The notes below the pieces were generated by a model, which made no database searches, was not told the origin of the DNA, and saw only the letters and a list, made by a program, of their open reading frames with translations. A program made the position numbers and the translations under genes. DNA of 34,257 nt from an uncultured Bacteroidales bacterium (GTDB taxonomy: Bacteria > Bacteroidota > Bacteroidia > Bacteroidales > UBA932): contig CALYTI010000023.1 in NCBI GenBank assembly GCA_945487035.1, positions 1 to 34,257 on the forward strand, written 5' to 3'. This document shows, one piece after another, positions 15,043-24,159 of the stretch. Each line of letters begins with the position of its first letter. Position 1 is the first letter of the stretch.

Positions 15043-16445
15043 TTCAACAGGAGTGGAAATTCCAGCGGCATTTCGATTGAAGGGCCGAGAAGTGCCGGGG
15101 CGGAGCTCAGTGATGCGGTCTGATGGAAGTCGTAGCCGGCAAGGGTGAGGGCGGCGTGAAGCATCTGCTCCTGAGGGTCTCCGATAGGAATGGACTGAAC
15201 AGGATTGTCCTCCACCTCGACATCCGGGGTGAAACCGTTCGGCATACAGGGAGTATTGCCATTGCAGTCGGCATAACGGCTTGCCATCACATAAATCCCC
15301 CAGTTGGCGGCATATTTCTTCCCGTTTTCCCAGTCCGAAACCGTAAGCATAGACTTCATCTCGTCATACCAGGCCGAGCCCTCGAAAATATAGCCGCCGC
15401 AGAACTTGCCATAGGACTGCTTACCTATCTTCACGACCTCCATATAAGGGGAAAGTCCGCAAATTGTGGACTCGGATGCGGAAGCGGTATTCCCCGTCAT
15501 CAGCACATAGAGTTTGCGTGCATCGATATTGGCATCAAGACAGTCCGGGTCGAATGTGGACCAGTTAGTAAAGTATTCGGACAAGTTCTCGTTATAGATT
15601 TCGGTATTGAAGACCTTTTCGTTCTCAACCACCTCGCGCGGCGCAATCAGAGAAGCGAGAGTGCGGCTGGCCGCATCATAGCCGCCACCATTGTAGCGAA
15701 GGTCAAGGATAAGTTCGCTCACCCCGGCTTCCTTAAACTCGGAAAAAGCCTTCTTGAGGCTGTCGCGGGAATCCAGGGTGTAGGAGGTATAGAAAAGATA
15801 TGCCACCTTAGTCCCGGCGCAGTCAAACACTGCCTTGTGGACCAGAGGGTCGCAATACATCTGAACAGCTTCCAATTCCACTTTCAAACCGCTGCGCAGC
15901 TCAAGGCTGGCCGAATCGGCATTAAGCAGATTGGCGCTGATGAAGTTCTGATAGTCATCTTTAGGAATTTGACGGCCGTTTACGAAAGTAATCACATCCC
16001 CCCTGTGCAGACCCGCCTGCTCTGCCGGACTGCCGGGATAGACATAGTTGACAACGGCACAAATCGAAGTCTGAGCCTCGTCTGACCAGTAAAGGGCAAT
16101 GTTGAGTCCTAAAGTTTTGGCATTGCCATCCACCTTCTGCATAAACAGCTCGTAGTCATCGGTCATACGCGTCCATCTGTCCACCAGGGCGCCGTCCTCA
16201 GTATAGCGTATGGAATTGACCTTCCCGATAGGATCATCGGTTACTTTCCAGCTGTCGATATCCTCCTGGACCTCAGCCTTCCAGAGATAGTACTGGTCAA
16301 CTATGGTCTTGGCGAAGGAATTGACATAACGGAGGGAATTGTACTCCTGCTCGGTAAGCCCGTCAGGATACGATTTGACGCAACTTGCTGAAAGCAAAGT
16401 TGCGACAAACACAGATACTGCAGCAATTTGTCTTGCAGTCCTCAT
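15039..16445 (-). CDS. S41-family PDZ serine protease lipoprotein (C-terminal-processing type)
   Basis: A 468-residue lipoprotein (lipobox LLSASC, Cys22) exported to the cell envelope. A helical N-terminal region contains VDQYYLWKAEV. A PDZ-like domain (about 110-195) contains the YPGSPAEQAGLHRGDVITFV motif. The S41 catalytic core begins near residue 210, with the LILDLRYNGGGYDAA segment. The likely nucleophile is S322 in TGNTASASES and the general base K347 in KQSYGKF, 25 residues apart as in CtpA-type proteases. It closes the SusCD-linked operon, 5 bp downstream of the PorV-like gene. S41 enzymes cut C-terminal regions of substrates; here it may process imported or surface proteins (inference). 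Confidence 0.9.
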   Translation of the reverse strand: MRTARQIAAVSVFVATLLSASCVKSYPDGLTEQEYNSLRYVNSFAKTIVDQYYLWKAEVQEDIDSWKVTDDPIGKVNSIRYTEDGALVDRWTRMTDDYELFMQKVDGNAKTLGLNIALYWSDEAQTSICAVVNYVYPGSPAEQAGLHRGDVITFVNGRQIPKDDYQNFISANLLNADSASLELRSGLKVELEAVQMYCDPLVHKAVFDCAGTKVAYLFYTSYTLDSRDSLKKAFSEFKEAGVSELILDLRYNGGGYDAASRTLASLIAPREVVENEKVFNTEIYNENLSEYFTNWSTFDPDCLDANIDARKLYVLMTGNTASASESTICGLSPYMEVVKIGKQSYGKFCGGYIFEGSAWYDEMKSMLTVSDWENGKKYAANWGIYVMASRYADCNGNTPCMPNGFTPDVEVEDNPVQSIPIGDPQEQMLHAALTLAGYDFHQTASLSSAPALLGPSIEMPLEFPLLLK

Positions 16446-16450
16446 AGGAA

Positions 16451-17362
16451 TCAGAATCCGTAACCGAGGGTTACGAGAACGGTACCGCTGAGCTGGCCTC
16501 CGAGAAGCACTGCTGCATCGAGGCTGAAGCCGAGAAGACGGCCTCCCAGACCGGCAGAGAAGTAGTTCGGCAAAGGAGTGTTCTTGCTGGCAAAATGATA
16601 GCCGGCACGCAGGCTCGCTATCTCATCCCATCCAAGCTCTGCACCAACTGAGGCGCTGAAACCTGATGCAAGGAAGAAATAGTCCAGATCGGTGTAGACT
16701 GCGCAGGAAATGCCGCCAAAAGAGTCTTCATAGCCTCCTGCAAGCTTCACGGATGAAGGAAGGTTGTAGGATGTGCCTGTGGAAGACTTCACCGGGGTAC
16801 CGAGAGACACAACTCCGGCAGCGAACTTGAAACTGTCCATATGCCCCATGAGGAAAAGGTCACCGCTGAAAGCTTTGTAGCTTGCTCCTTCGGCAAGGGT
16901 TTCCGTTGCGGCGTGGACATTAGCTCCAAGCGAGAGCCAGGGAAGGAGTTTATAGCCCATTCCGAGATTGAACTGCATCTGGGTAGGCGTGAAAGTTCCT
17001 TTCTTTATACCTTCATTGGAGTAGACGTCGTACTCTTTGCCAAGGCCGTAGTAGGCTCCGGCAGTGATTCCGATCTTGCTACCGAGACGGTAGGTGAGGC
17101 CGCCTGCAAACAAGTTGCCCGAAGATGGAGCCCAGCTGGAGTAGCTGACGGCGGCGTCCAGGGTGTTGTCTCCGAAAGCGGACAGTGCCGCGTTGTCAAA
17201 AGACGCCCAAGCATCGCAGGCGCCGGAAACGGTTCCGGCTCCTGCCATTGCTTCGCGCGCTGCGCTATGCCCCGTTCTGACGAACGGAAGCGCATCGCTC
17301 GTCTGCGCTGATGCCGTCACCGACACCAGCGCAAGGGCGAAAAGTAAAGTGAGAGCTTTCAT
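16451..17362 (-). CDS. PorV/PorQ-like outer-membrane beta-barrel protein
   Basis: A 303-residue protein with a signal peptide (cleavage after VTASAQ). The mature N-terminus reads LPFVRTGHSAAREAMAGAG followed by CDAWASFDNAALSAF, which matches the PorV/PorQ (FadL-like) start in which a GA-rich segment and an N-P/A-A box plug the barrel. The rest is a series of amphipathic strands ending in LVTLGYGF, an aromatic-terminal barrel signal. PorV is the T9SS shuttle that carries cargo to the surface sortase, and PorQ is a related component. Because the S8 protease in this operon carries a T9SS C-terminal domain, a secretion partner role is attractive but unproven. It starts directly after the BACON gene stop. 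Confidence 0.75.
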   Translation of the reverse strand: MKALTLLFALALVSVTASAQTSDALPFVRTGHSAAREAMAGAGTVSGACDAWASFDNAALSAFGDNTLDAAVSYSSWAPSSGNLFAGGLTYRLGSKIGITAGAYYGLGKEYDVYSNEGIKKGTFTPTQMQFNLGMGYKLLPWLSLGANVHAATETLAEGASYKAFSGDLFLMGHMDSFKFAAGVVSLGTPVKSSTGTSYNLPSSVKLAGGYEDSFGGISCAVYTDLDYFFLASGFSASVGAELGWDEIASLRAGYHFASKNTPLPNYFSAGLGGRLLGFSLDAAVLLGGQLSGTVLVTLGYGF

Positions 17363-19036
17363 TTACTTGAGAATGGTTCTCTTACTGATTCTCTCTCTTG
17401 TAAACTGATTTGCTACAACTGGAACAACTGGCTTGCTGTAAGCTTTAGCCATTGTTGTACCTGTTCCTTCAGGATCTTTAGGATAAACAGATTCGGTTGC
17501 GTCAGTATCGATAGTGATGGTGAACTTACCATATCTTGACAAATCAATACCATAGAGACCACCTACAGATCCGTCATCATTTACCTCATCCGGGAAGATA
17601 ACAAGAAGATAACCGGAGGCAAAGGAAATTACATTATTCTCCAAAGTGCCTGTGTAGTTGTACTGACCGTAAGTTGATCCAACACTCATCCACCCATATT
17701 CATCATTTACATTTAAACCAATCTCTTGCATTTCATAAACAACTGCAGAAGGGTCTGTACAATCTATCTCAATATAAACATCTTTTGTGTAAGCATCCTT
17801 TTCTGGGAAGAATTCTTCAGGAGTCGCGTTAACAAACCATCCACAAAGATTTGCATAGTTATATGGTGAACGGAAGAAGTAGTGACCATCAAGTCCTTCA
17901 ACTGTGTATACATCACATGGCAAATCACGTTGTCCTGTGCCAAACATTTCACCCATAGCTACATCATGCCATATAGCTGTACCAGCGAATTTGAAATCAT
18001 ATAAAGGAGTATGCACAGCTATTTTTTCAAGTTTCGTGATAATCTCTCCTTCATATGTAATTCCATACGCATAAAGAACATAGTCACTATCATACCAAGC
18101 TTCAATAACGCCTTCTCCAGATCCATAGTAAGCAAGTTTATCAACTACGTCCTTGAGAGACATACTGTTACGAGAAGCAAGGTCTTGCAGCCATTCAACC
18201 TCTGCTGCAAGAAGTTCCTCATCTGACTCAAACTGATCAAAGTAAGACTTGGACTCACACATTACCATATATAAGAACTCTTCATCAGAAGGATTAGTGG
18301 TGAAACCTATTGATTTTGGTTCAACAGTTCCAAGTGTAAGGCCAATTGTAGGAACAACAGCCTGGCTTACAGGAACAACGAGGTCAGCCTCGAAGTCACC
18401 CTTGAAGCGAATCTCACCCTCTCGGGTCTCAACAAGGTTAGCTTCAAAAGATACGGTAACATCAGCGAGGTCATTGTCAGTGTAAGTGAAGCTTGCAGGA
18501 GTTACAGCAGCCCACTCCGGAGCTTCTACTGTCCAGTCACCGTTTGCCTGAACTGTGAAGCTTACAGAACCACCCATAGCAGGAGCCTCAACGCTGTAGT
18601 CGCTTACAGGCTCAAACTTATCTATGTCAAAGACTGTGATAGTCTTGTAAACATGCTCCTTTGCGGCCTGCCTGAGTGTAACCTTAACCGGATCTACACC
18701 CTCAGCGCCGAATACAAGCTCGGTCTCACGTGCCTCTTCAACCTCATTTGCAGAAACAGAAACCTTAACCTTTACAGTCTCGGAAGTCTTATCCTCTTTT
18801 GCAGTGTAGCTTTCAGGATTGATAGTAACCCAGTCGGCTGCGCACTCAACGCTCCAAGAGAGATTGGAAGTAACTGAAACGGTTACGTCCTTTGCGCCAG
18901 CACCAACTGAAACAGTGTTGTCCTTAACACCGGAAACCTTGAACTCAGGTACGAATTCTTCTTTTGGATCCGTGGTCGGAACGCAGGCTGCCATCACCAT
19001 GGCGAGCGCTGCAAAAACCAATGATTTAGCTTTCAT
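17363..19036 (-). CDS. Surface lipoprotein with tandem BACON domains
   Basis: A 557-residue lipoprotein (MVMAAC lipobox, Cys18). Two BACON-type beta-sandwich domains follow in tandem: about 32-125 with NLSWSVECAADWVTINPES, and about 130-227 with NGDWTVEAPEWAAVTPASF. The spacing of the WxV and ADWVTI-like motifs is characteristic. The C-terminal 330 residues (from LTLGTVEPKSIGFTTNPSD on) are unfamiliar, acidic and rich in Tyr and aromatic residues; they resemble substrate-binding parts of other SusCD-locus lipoproteins. BACON domains are thought to bind carbohydrate or mucin or to act as spacers. It lies 36 bp downstream of the S8 gene, and no promoter was seen in the gap. A role in holding protein substrate at the surface is an inference from context. 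Confidence 0.82.
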   Translation of the reverse strand: MKAKSLVFAALAMVMAACVPTTDPKEEFVPEFKVSGVKDNTVSVGAGAKDVTVSVTSNLSWSVECAADWVTINPESYTAKEDKTSETVKVKVSVSANEVEEARETELVFGAEGVDPVKVTLRQAAKEHVYKTITVFDIDKFEPVSDYSVEAPAMGGSVSFTVQANGDWTVEAPEWAAVTPASFTYTDNDLADVTVSFEANLVETREGEIRFKGDFEADLVVPVSQAVVPTIGLTLGTVEPKSIGFTTNPSDEEFLYMVMCESKSYFDQFESDEELLAAEVEWLQDLASRNSMSLKDVVDKLAYYGSGEGVIEAWYDSDYVLYAYGITYEGEIITKLEKIAVHTPLYDFKFAGTAIWHDVAMGEMFGTGQRDLPCDVYTVEGLDGHYFFRSPYNYANLCGWFVNATPEEFFPEKDAYTKDVYIEIDCTDPSAVVYEMQEIGLNVNDEYGWMSVGSTYGQYNYTGTLENNVISFASGYLLVIFPDEVNDDGSVGGLYGIDLSRYGKFTITIDTDATESVYPKDPEGTGTTMAKAYSKPVVPVVANQFTRERISKRTILK

Positions 19037-19072
19037 AATAGAAAGGATTTAAAAAAATTAAAATAGTATTTC

Positions 19073-21688
19073 TTAAAGTTTCACTACAGTCCTTACTGTT
19101 TGCTTACCGTCAATGGTCACCTTTACGGTATAAACACCCGGGGCAAGCCCGCTCATGTCAATCTTTGCCGGATTGAAGGCATCGGTAACAACAGTTTCCT
19201 CATAGACCAGCTGGCCTGTGGAGTTGTAGATGCTTATAATTGTCTGCGCAGACTCTCCACCGCTGATGTTGAGCACATCAGTTACCTGACTAGGATAAAC
19301 ATCCGCCTCAGCATCAGGCTCCCTTACCTTCACGGAGAAGGTAAATGGGGCCTCAGCTTTCTTGATATCGTAAGCGTGAATAATGACATCATCCATGCCA
19401 TAGCTCAACGAAGTCAAAGAGAGGGTGTTTCCCGAAGGGTTGATGTGCAGCACCTTAGGGTTAGTATGTTCGGTAACGAAGCTCAGCACATCCCCGTCTT
19501 CATCATAGATGTACTCATCTATGTTGAGAGTAATGGTCTGACCCACACGATCAAAGAGCAGATTGTCCATAGGCTTTTTCGCTACAGGAGCGTGATTAGG
19601 AAGAACTTCGAAATTAATCTTCCTGGAAGCTGACATACCGTAGCTGTCTTTGGCAGAATAGGTAGCGGTATAATTACCGGCCGGAGTGCTGATTCCGTCT
19701 ATCGTAAGCTTGTAAGTTCCATCAGGGAGTTCCTTGCTGGTTGCATACAGGCAATCCGAGTTGAAGTTTACAGTAATTTTGTGGAAGTCAGGGTCGTAAA
19801 TATTGAAAATAACTTCCATAACTTGATTTGCCCTGACCTTCCAATCCCCTGTATAGGAAGTCTCGAATACAGGAGCGTTGTTATTGGTTGTAGAAACAGA
19901 CTTCACGGCCGAAAGCGGCGAGTAGTTCTTTCCGTAGTCATAGGCTATGACAGCACAATAGTACTTGGAATTGAACTCAAGTCCGGCAATATTGCCCTGA
20001 ATCGGATCACCGACATTCAAGTCTCCAGTCAGGACAGCTGCCTTCTTCATTGTTGAAGGAAGACTCGCTGGGTTGAAATCCACAAAGTCGCTCTCATAAG
20101 GAGAAGCATAGAGTATATAACCGAAAGCCTTGCCGTTGTCAGGGTCTGATGTGACAGTCCAGGAGAAATTGACGTTTCCGCCAGTACCCTCGACAGTCAA
20201 ATCATCCACGCTTGAAGGAGGTTCACTTCTTCCGTACTCGAAAGAGCCGTAGGCATCTACCAGAGGCCCAATCTGATAAGAAGAAGGGAGAAACTCGGTG
20301 TTTGCACCTCCGAGCAGCTTTTCAACCAGCATTTCGTTGGTAAATCCAGGGCCTCCGAAATTGGAAACCAGCAATGCGGCCACGCCGGAAACGTGTGGAC
20401 AGGCCATCGAAGTTCCCTGAAGATTCGCATAACCTCCGGGCACTGTGCTGTAAACCTCATGACCAACTCTGGCATCTCCACCAGGAGCGGCGATGTCCAC
20501 CCAGTCACCATAGTTCGAGTAGTAGCTGCGGGTGCCATTGGAAGCCATCGCACCTACTGCAAGGCAGAGACCGCCGCCGTCATACTTTCCCGGCCAGCCC
20601 ACAGGCCAACCGTCATTGCCGGCAGCAAAAATGACAACTCCACCCTTCATAGGGCCGGTCTGATTGTCATTCTTGTCGGTTCCTGCATATTTGATGAAAT
20701 AGTCAATAGCACTCTTCATCGACCCTACACTTCCGGCCTGGGCATCCTGCAGATTATCGTAAACATACCCCCAGCTGTTCTGGGAGATTACTGCACCGTG
20801 GTCTGCCCCCCAAACCATAGCATTATAGGTATCGCCACCGTTCTTCTTTCCCTCCACAAAAACCTGTGAGTTGAGAATCTTTACACCGCCGGTTCCGTCA
20901 GAGCCGCCTGCAACACCGCAGACTCCGATGCCGTTGTTGTTGATTGCAGCGATGGTACCGGCAACGTGGGTGCCGTGTTCGGTAGCTGTAATGGTATAGC
21001 TGTTGTCGTAGAAATTGCGGCTGCCATCAGTGCCGCCAGGAATTATTACGCCTTGAAGGTCTTCGTGAGACATATCGACACCGCCGTCAACGACAGAGAC
21101 GATGATTTCTTTTGAACCGGTCGTATAATTCTCCCATACAGGAAGGACATTGATGTCTGCTCCTGCTTTCCAAGTACTCTTGGAGCCGTCGTTATAGTAA
21201 TGCCACTGCTGGTAGAGGCCGGGGTCGTTGAAGAAATCAGTGGAAAGACTCTTGATTCTTCTGACAGGCTCTTTGTAAACAATGCCAGGCACAGCATCCA
21301 AAGGACTAACGCCGGCTTTGGTTTCGATGTACTTCCGGTCATCGTAGCTAACCACATACCACTGGTGCAAGCCAGCCCTGCGGTGTCTTTCCTCCCATTC
21401 TCCACCATCTTCATACAGACGCCTGATGCCGGTAGCGTGCATAGCAGCGAGGGCATCATCCAGAACCTGCATTCCAGTGCCGCTCACTTTGCCCTTCATC
21501 AGCTGTCCTTCAACAGCCTCAACGGTAGTGCGGTCAAACTGTATGATAAGTTCCCCGGGAACAATGCTGGAAAGAACTTTCTTTTCCTCACTTTCCCGAA
21601 ATGCAGCGTCCGGCTGCACGGCTTCCTTAACACAGGAAGCCGCGCAGACACACACGCTAAGCGTCAGTAGAAGTATTCTTTGTTTCAT
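19073..21688 (-). CDS. S8 subtilisin-like protease with T9SS type A C-terminal domain
   Basis: An 871-residue exported serine protease. The catalytic triad is clear: D201 in VSVVDGGVDMSHED, H238 in EHGTHVAGTIAA and S427 in LQGTSMACPHVSGVAALL, with the oxyanion-hole asparagine in FAAGNDG. After the catalytic domain come a fibronectin III-like part (from about 505), two Ig/cadherin-like domains, and a C-terminal sorting domain of about 75 residues with VYPSQVTDVLNIS, IISIYNSTGQLVYEE and LAPGVYTVKV, diagnostic of T9SS cargo. The N-terminal signal ends in AASC, so lipidation is possible. The start is ATG 21688, overlapping the previous stop by 1 bp; in-frame upstream codons to 21724 are not credible. 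It probably degrades extracellular protein for SusCD uptake. Confidence 0.93.
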   Translation of the reverse strand: MKQRILLLTLSVCVCAASCVKEAVQPDAAFRESEEKKVLSSIVPGELIIQFDRTTVEAVEGQLMKGKVSGTGMQVLDDALAAMHATGIRRLYEDGGEWEERHRRAGLHQWYVVSYDDRKYIETKAGVSPLDAVPGIVYKEPVRRIKSLSTDFFNDPGLYQQWHYYNDGSKSTWKAGADINVLPVWENYTTGSKEIIVSVVDGGVDMSHEDLQGVIIPGGTDGSRNFYDNSYTITATEHGTHVAGTIAAINNNGIGVCGVAGGSDGTGGVKILNSQVFVEGKKNGGDTYNAMVWGADHGAVISQNSWGYVYDNLQDAQAGSVGSMKSAIDYFIKYAGTDKNDNQTGPMKGGVVIFAAGNDGWPVGWPGKYDGGGLCLAVGAMASNGTRSYYSNYGDWVDIAAPGGDARVGHEVYSTVPGGYANLQGTSMACPHVSGVAALLVSNFGGPGFTNEMLVEKLLGGANTEFLPSSYQIGPLVDAYGSFEYGRSEPPSSVDDLTVEGTGGNVNFSWTVTSDPDNGKAFGYILYASPYESDFVDFNPASLPSTMKKAAVLTGDLNVGDPIQGNIAGLEFNSKYYCAVIAYDYGKNYSPLSAVKSVSTTNNNAPVFETSYTGDWKVRANQVMEVIFNIYDPDFHKITVNFNSDCLYATSKELPDGTYKLTIDGISTPAGNYTATYSAKDSYGMSASRKINFEVLPNHAPVAKKPMDNLLFDRVGQTITLNIDEYIYDEDGDVLSFVTEHTNPKVLHINPSGNTLSLTSLSYGMDDVIIHAYDIKKAEAPFTFSVKVREPDAEADVYPSQVTDVLNISGGESAQTIISIYNSTGQLVYEETVVTDAFNPAKIDMSGLAPGVYTVKVTIDGKQTVRTVVKL

Positions 21689-22599
21689 TACTGTTTTCTG
21701 ATTTCTCCGTTGGCAAGGAAGCATCCGCAGTTGTATCCGGAGAAGCCGCTGTCATTCCAGAGACCGCACCAAACATCATCTGCAAGTGTCAAGACTTCCT
21801 CATTGACCTTGAAGACTACAGGCTGCTCATCAACGCCCTGAAGGGTTGTCTTCAGGTCAAGCGAAATGTAGAGCACGCCAACGCCTTCACCGAAGTTGCC
21901 GGCATCGAAAACCTGCCCAGGATAGAGCTGGAGCTCGGACTTGTTGTCATCGAAATAGAGGAACAAATCCAACTGGCTTTCCCAACTGTTGCCCATAGCA
22001 TCATTAACGGTCAATCCGCCTGCTGGAATCTTGACATTGGCATTAGGGAAGTCTTCTGATTCTCCCTCTTCGCAAAGAGCGAGGTCGAACTCGATGCCTC
22101 CCGGATTCTTGTTTGTAGACATATCGGAACCGGCCCAATGACCGACAAGAAGATTGAGTCCACCGTCAATATCGATAATCGAGAGTTTGCACTTGGTAGT
22201 ATTGCTGAGTTGAACACCTTCCTCAGTTACAGATACGATGGTAAACTCCAAGGTCTTGTTCTTGGTGAATACACCGGTTGAGTCAATAGGGCATACAACA
22301 ATGCTGTCGCACTTTGCTGGATCGGTAGAAACCGTAATCACGCCGGAAGTGTTAGGCATAGTGTAATGCTTGTCCACAACGGCATCACCTCCGGTAATCT
22401 GATAGCTGACGGTTGTTGTCAAAGGATTGGATGAAACCAGATTGACAGGAATCTTGATTTCACCGGCATTCTCTTTCACGGTAAAAGAAGTACCGCTGAA
22501 AGCAACAAAGGCTTCAGTCTGGAACTCAGCTACATTGTTGCAGGAAGCAAGACCTGCAACAAGAGCCAGAAGAGTCAATGGTTTGTATATCTTTTTCAT
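21688..22599 (-). CDS. Calx-beta-type surface lipoprotein of the SusCD locus
   Basis: A 303-residue lipoprotein (LASC lipobox, Cys20). The N-terminal third (AFVAFSGTSFTVKENAGEIK to CKLSIIDID, about 28-145) has the alternating strands and VKENAG signature of a Calx-beta domain. The remainder contains GHWAGSDMSTN, acidic loops, and a terminal region with three cysteines (WCGLWNDSGFSGYNCGCF). In Bacteroidota such proteins follow susD and act as surface glycan- or ligand-binding accessory proteins; here the ligand may be peptide or protein, given the adjacent proteases. It lies 13 bp downstream of susD and shares one base with the S8 start. The C-terminal domain is not assigned to a family. Confidence 0.75.
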   Translation of the reverse strand: MKKIYKPLTLLALVAGLASCNNVAEFQTEAFVAFSGTSFTVKENAGEIKIPVNLVSSNPLTTTVSYQITGGDAVVDKHYTMPNTSGVITVSTDPAKCDSIVVCPIDSTGVFTKNKTLEFTIVSVTEEGVQLSNTTKCKLSIIDIDGGLNLLVGHWAGSDMSTNKNPGGIEFDLALCEEGESEDFPNANVKIPAGGLTVNDAMGNSWESQLDLFLYFDDNKSELQLYPGQVFDAGNFGEGVGVLYISLDLKTTLQGVDEQPVVFKVNEEVLTLADDVWCGLWNDSGFSGYNCGCFLANGEIRKQ

Positions 22600-22612
22600 T
22601 TTTCAGTCGATA

Positions 22613-24142
22613 TTAGTTTGTACCGTATCCAGGGTTCTGCTCAAGATTAGGGTTAATCTTGATTTCGTAGGATGGGATTGGCCAGCAGAATACTTTGTCA
22701 CCAGCCTCAAGCTCCTTGTCCTCAAAGACTTCCTTCGGTGTACTCATAATGAGGCTGACTGCATTGGTCTGAGGCAGACGTCCTTCGAAACCGATGTCCC
22801 ATCTCTTCATATTGGTAAGACGCAGACCTTCGCAGACGGTCTCCCTATTCCACTCTTTCTGGATGGTTTCCATACTGAGAGCTGAAGGAGTTGCCTTGCG
22901 CTTTGCCTGAAGCATATTGAGATATTTCTTTGCGTTGGTATTATCTCCAGACTGGAAATAGCCTTCAGCTGCGATAAGATACATCTCACTGATCATAAAC
23001 GGCTTGGAAGCAACGAGTCCGGTAGGAAGTCCGGTTGAAGTGTAATTCGGGTTTCCTGCGTACTTGCTGAATACATAGACATTGTTGGCGTATCCACCCT
23101 CAATGCAAATCGGATTGTCAACTACCTGATGGAACCACGCGATTTTGCGGATATCGTTGTTCTCATACAAATCCATAAGAGTCTTCGTAGGAAGGAAATA
23201 TGGTCTGTAGTAAGAATATCCGGTAGAAGATTTGGAATCCTTCTCGAAAGAGGTGAAGAGTCCGTAACCGTTCGGTGTCTCGGTAGAACTTGCGAAAAGC
23301 TGCATAATGGCCTCTTTTCCAAGATCGAGGCTGCGCAGACTGTCGAGTTGCTTTGCAGTTGTTGCAAGCTCGTAACCGGCAGCAGACTCGATAACGGAAA
23401 CAGCAGTGTCAGCGGCAGCCTCATAATCTCCCATATCCAGAAGTGCACGGGCCATCATAGCCTTGACTGCATCAGGGGTGAAATAGAGGGAGTTGGGCTT
23501 ATTCTCCACCTCATAGTCAGTGAGGATTACATAAGCAGAGTCGAGATCCTCCAGAATCTGCTCATATACCTCAGCCATAGTGTTGCGTTTCGGACGGGCA
23601 TTCTGGTCGTAGTGAAGCACAAGCGGGACGCAAAGGTCAACATCTGCCGTTGCCTCATCGTACTTGGGACCGAAATGCCTTGCGAGCTGCAGATATGCAT
23701 AAGCACGGGCGGCACAGGCCTCACCCTTGACAAACCTTGCATCTTCTGCAACATCTTCAGGTGCTGCATCAGCTGCATCAATGGTCACATTGTAGTTCTT
23801 CATCGTGAGGTAGTAATTGCCCCAGAAGGACTCTACATCCTGATCGCCTGTATTGAAACCGGAGTCGGTCTTATGGATAGAGCCATAGTTGTTACCATAG
23901 CTGAGAGTAGCGTTGAATCCATCGAACATAAGGTCCTCCAAAAAGCTGTAAAAGCCTCCGGTTGTCGCCTTGAAGTTCGCGTAAACAGCAGTTTCTGCGC
24001 CATAAACATCATCAAGATTAGTGAAGAAACCCTTCTCCTCATCATAGACAATGCTGCCCTCCGGATAAAGGTTCAGGTCGCAGGAAGCGAGGCTGATACC
24101 CGCAAGAACGATAGCGATTGATTTTGCAAATATATTTTTCAT
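22613..24142 (-). CDS. SusD/RagB-family nutrient-binding outer-membrane lipoprotein
   Basis: Surface lid that delivers ligand to the partner SusC channel. About 509 residues, with a lipobox ending in LASC (Cys21) followed by DLNLYPEGS, the typical SusD opening. The helical TPR-like scaffold contains RFVKGEACAARAYAYLQLAR (about residues 131-150), the classic SusD family signature. The C-terminus includes an RRETVCEGLR-like box (NRETVCEGLRLTNMKRW) and the WPIPSYEIKINPNLEQNPGY ending, both diagnostic. Three ATGs are possible (24154, 24151, 24142); I chose 24142 because it gives a normal signal peptide length. It lies 17 bp downstream of the susC stop. Ligand class cannot be read from the sequence. 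Confidence 0.94.
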   Translation of the reverse strand: MKNIFAKSIAIVLAGISLASCDLNLYPEGSIVYDEEKGFFTNLDDVYGAETAVYANFKATTGGFYSFLEDLMFDGFNATLSYGNNYGSIHKTDSGFNTGDQDVESFWGNYYLTMKNYNVTIDAADAAPEDVAEDARFVKGEACAARAYAYLQLARHFGPKYDEATADVDLCVPLVLHYDQNARPKRNTMAEVYEQILEDLDSAYVILTDYEVENKPNSLYFTPDAVKAMMARALLDMGDYEAAADTAVSVIESAAGYELATTAKQLDSLRSLDLGKEAIMQLFASSTETPNGYGLFTSFEKDSKSSTGYSYYRPYFLPTKTLMDLYENNDIRKIAWFHQVVDNPICIEGGYANNVYVFSKYAGNPNYTSTGLPTGLVASKPFMISEMYLIAAEGYFQSGDNTNAKKYLNMLQAKRKATPSALSMETIQKEWNRETVCEGLRLTNMKRWDIGFEGRLPQTNAVSLIMSTPKEVFEDKELEAGDKVFCWPIPSYEIKINPNLEQNPGYGTN

Positions 24143-24159
24143 CTCTAACATCATTTAAA

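Noticed and set aside
15123..16085. Plus-strand open frame of 320 codons opposite the S41 protease
   Set aside because: Antisense to a protease with intact catalytic motifs; the translation has no coherent domain.
23129..24121. Plus-strand open frame of 330 codons opposite susD
   Set aside because: Antisense shadow of a clear SusD gene; no family features and no promoter or start context.
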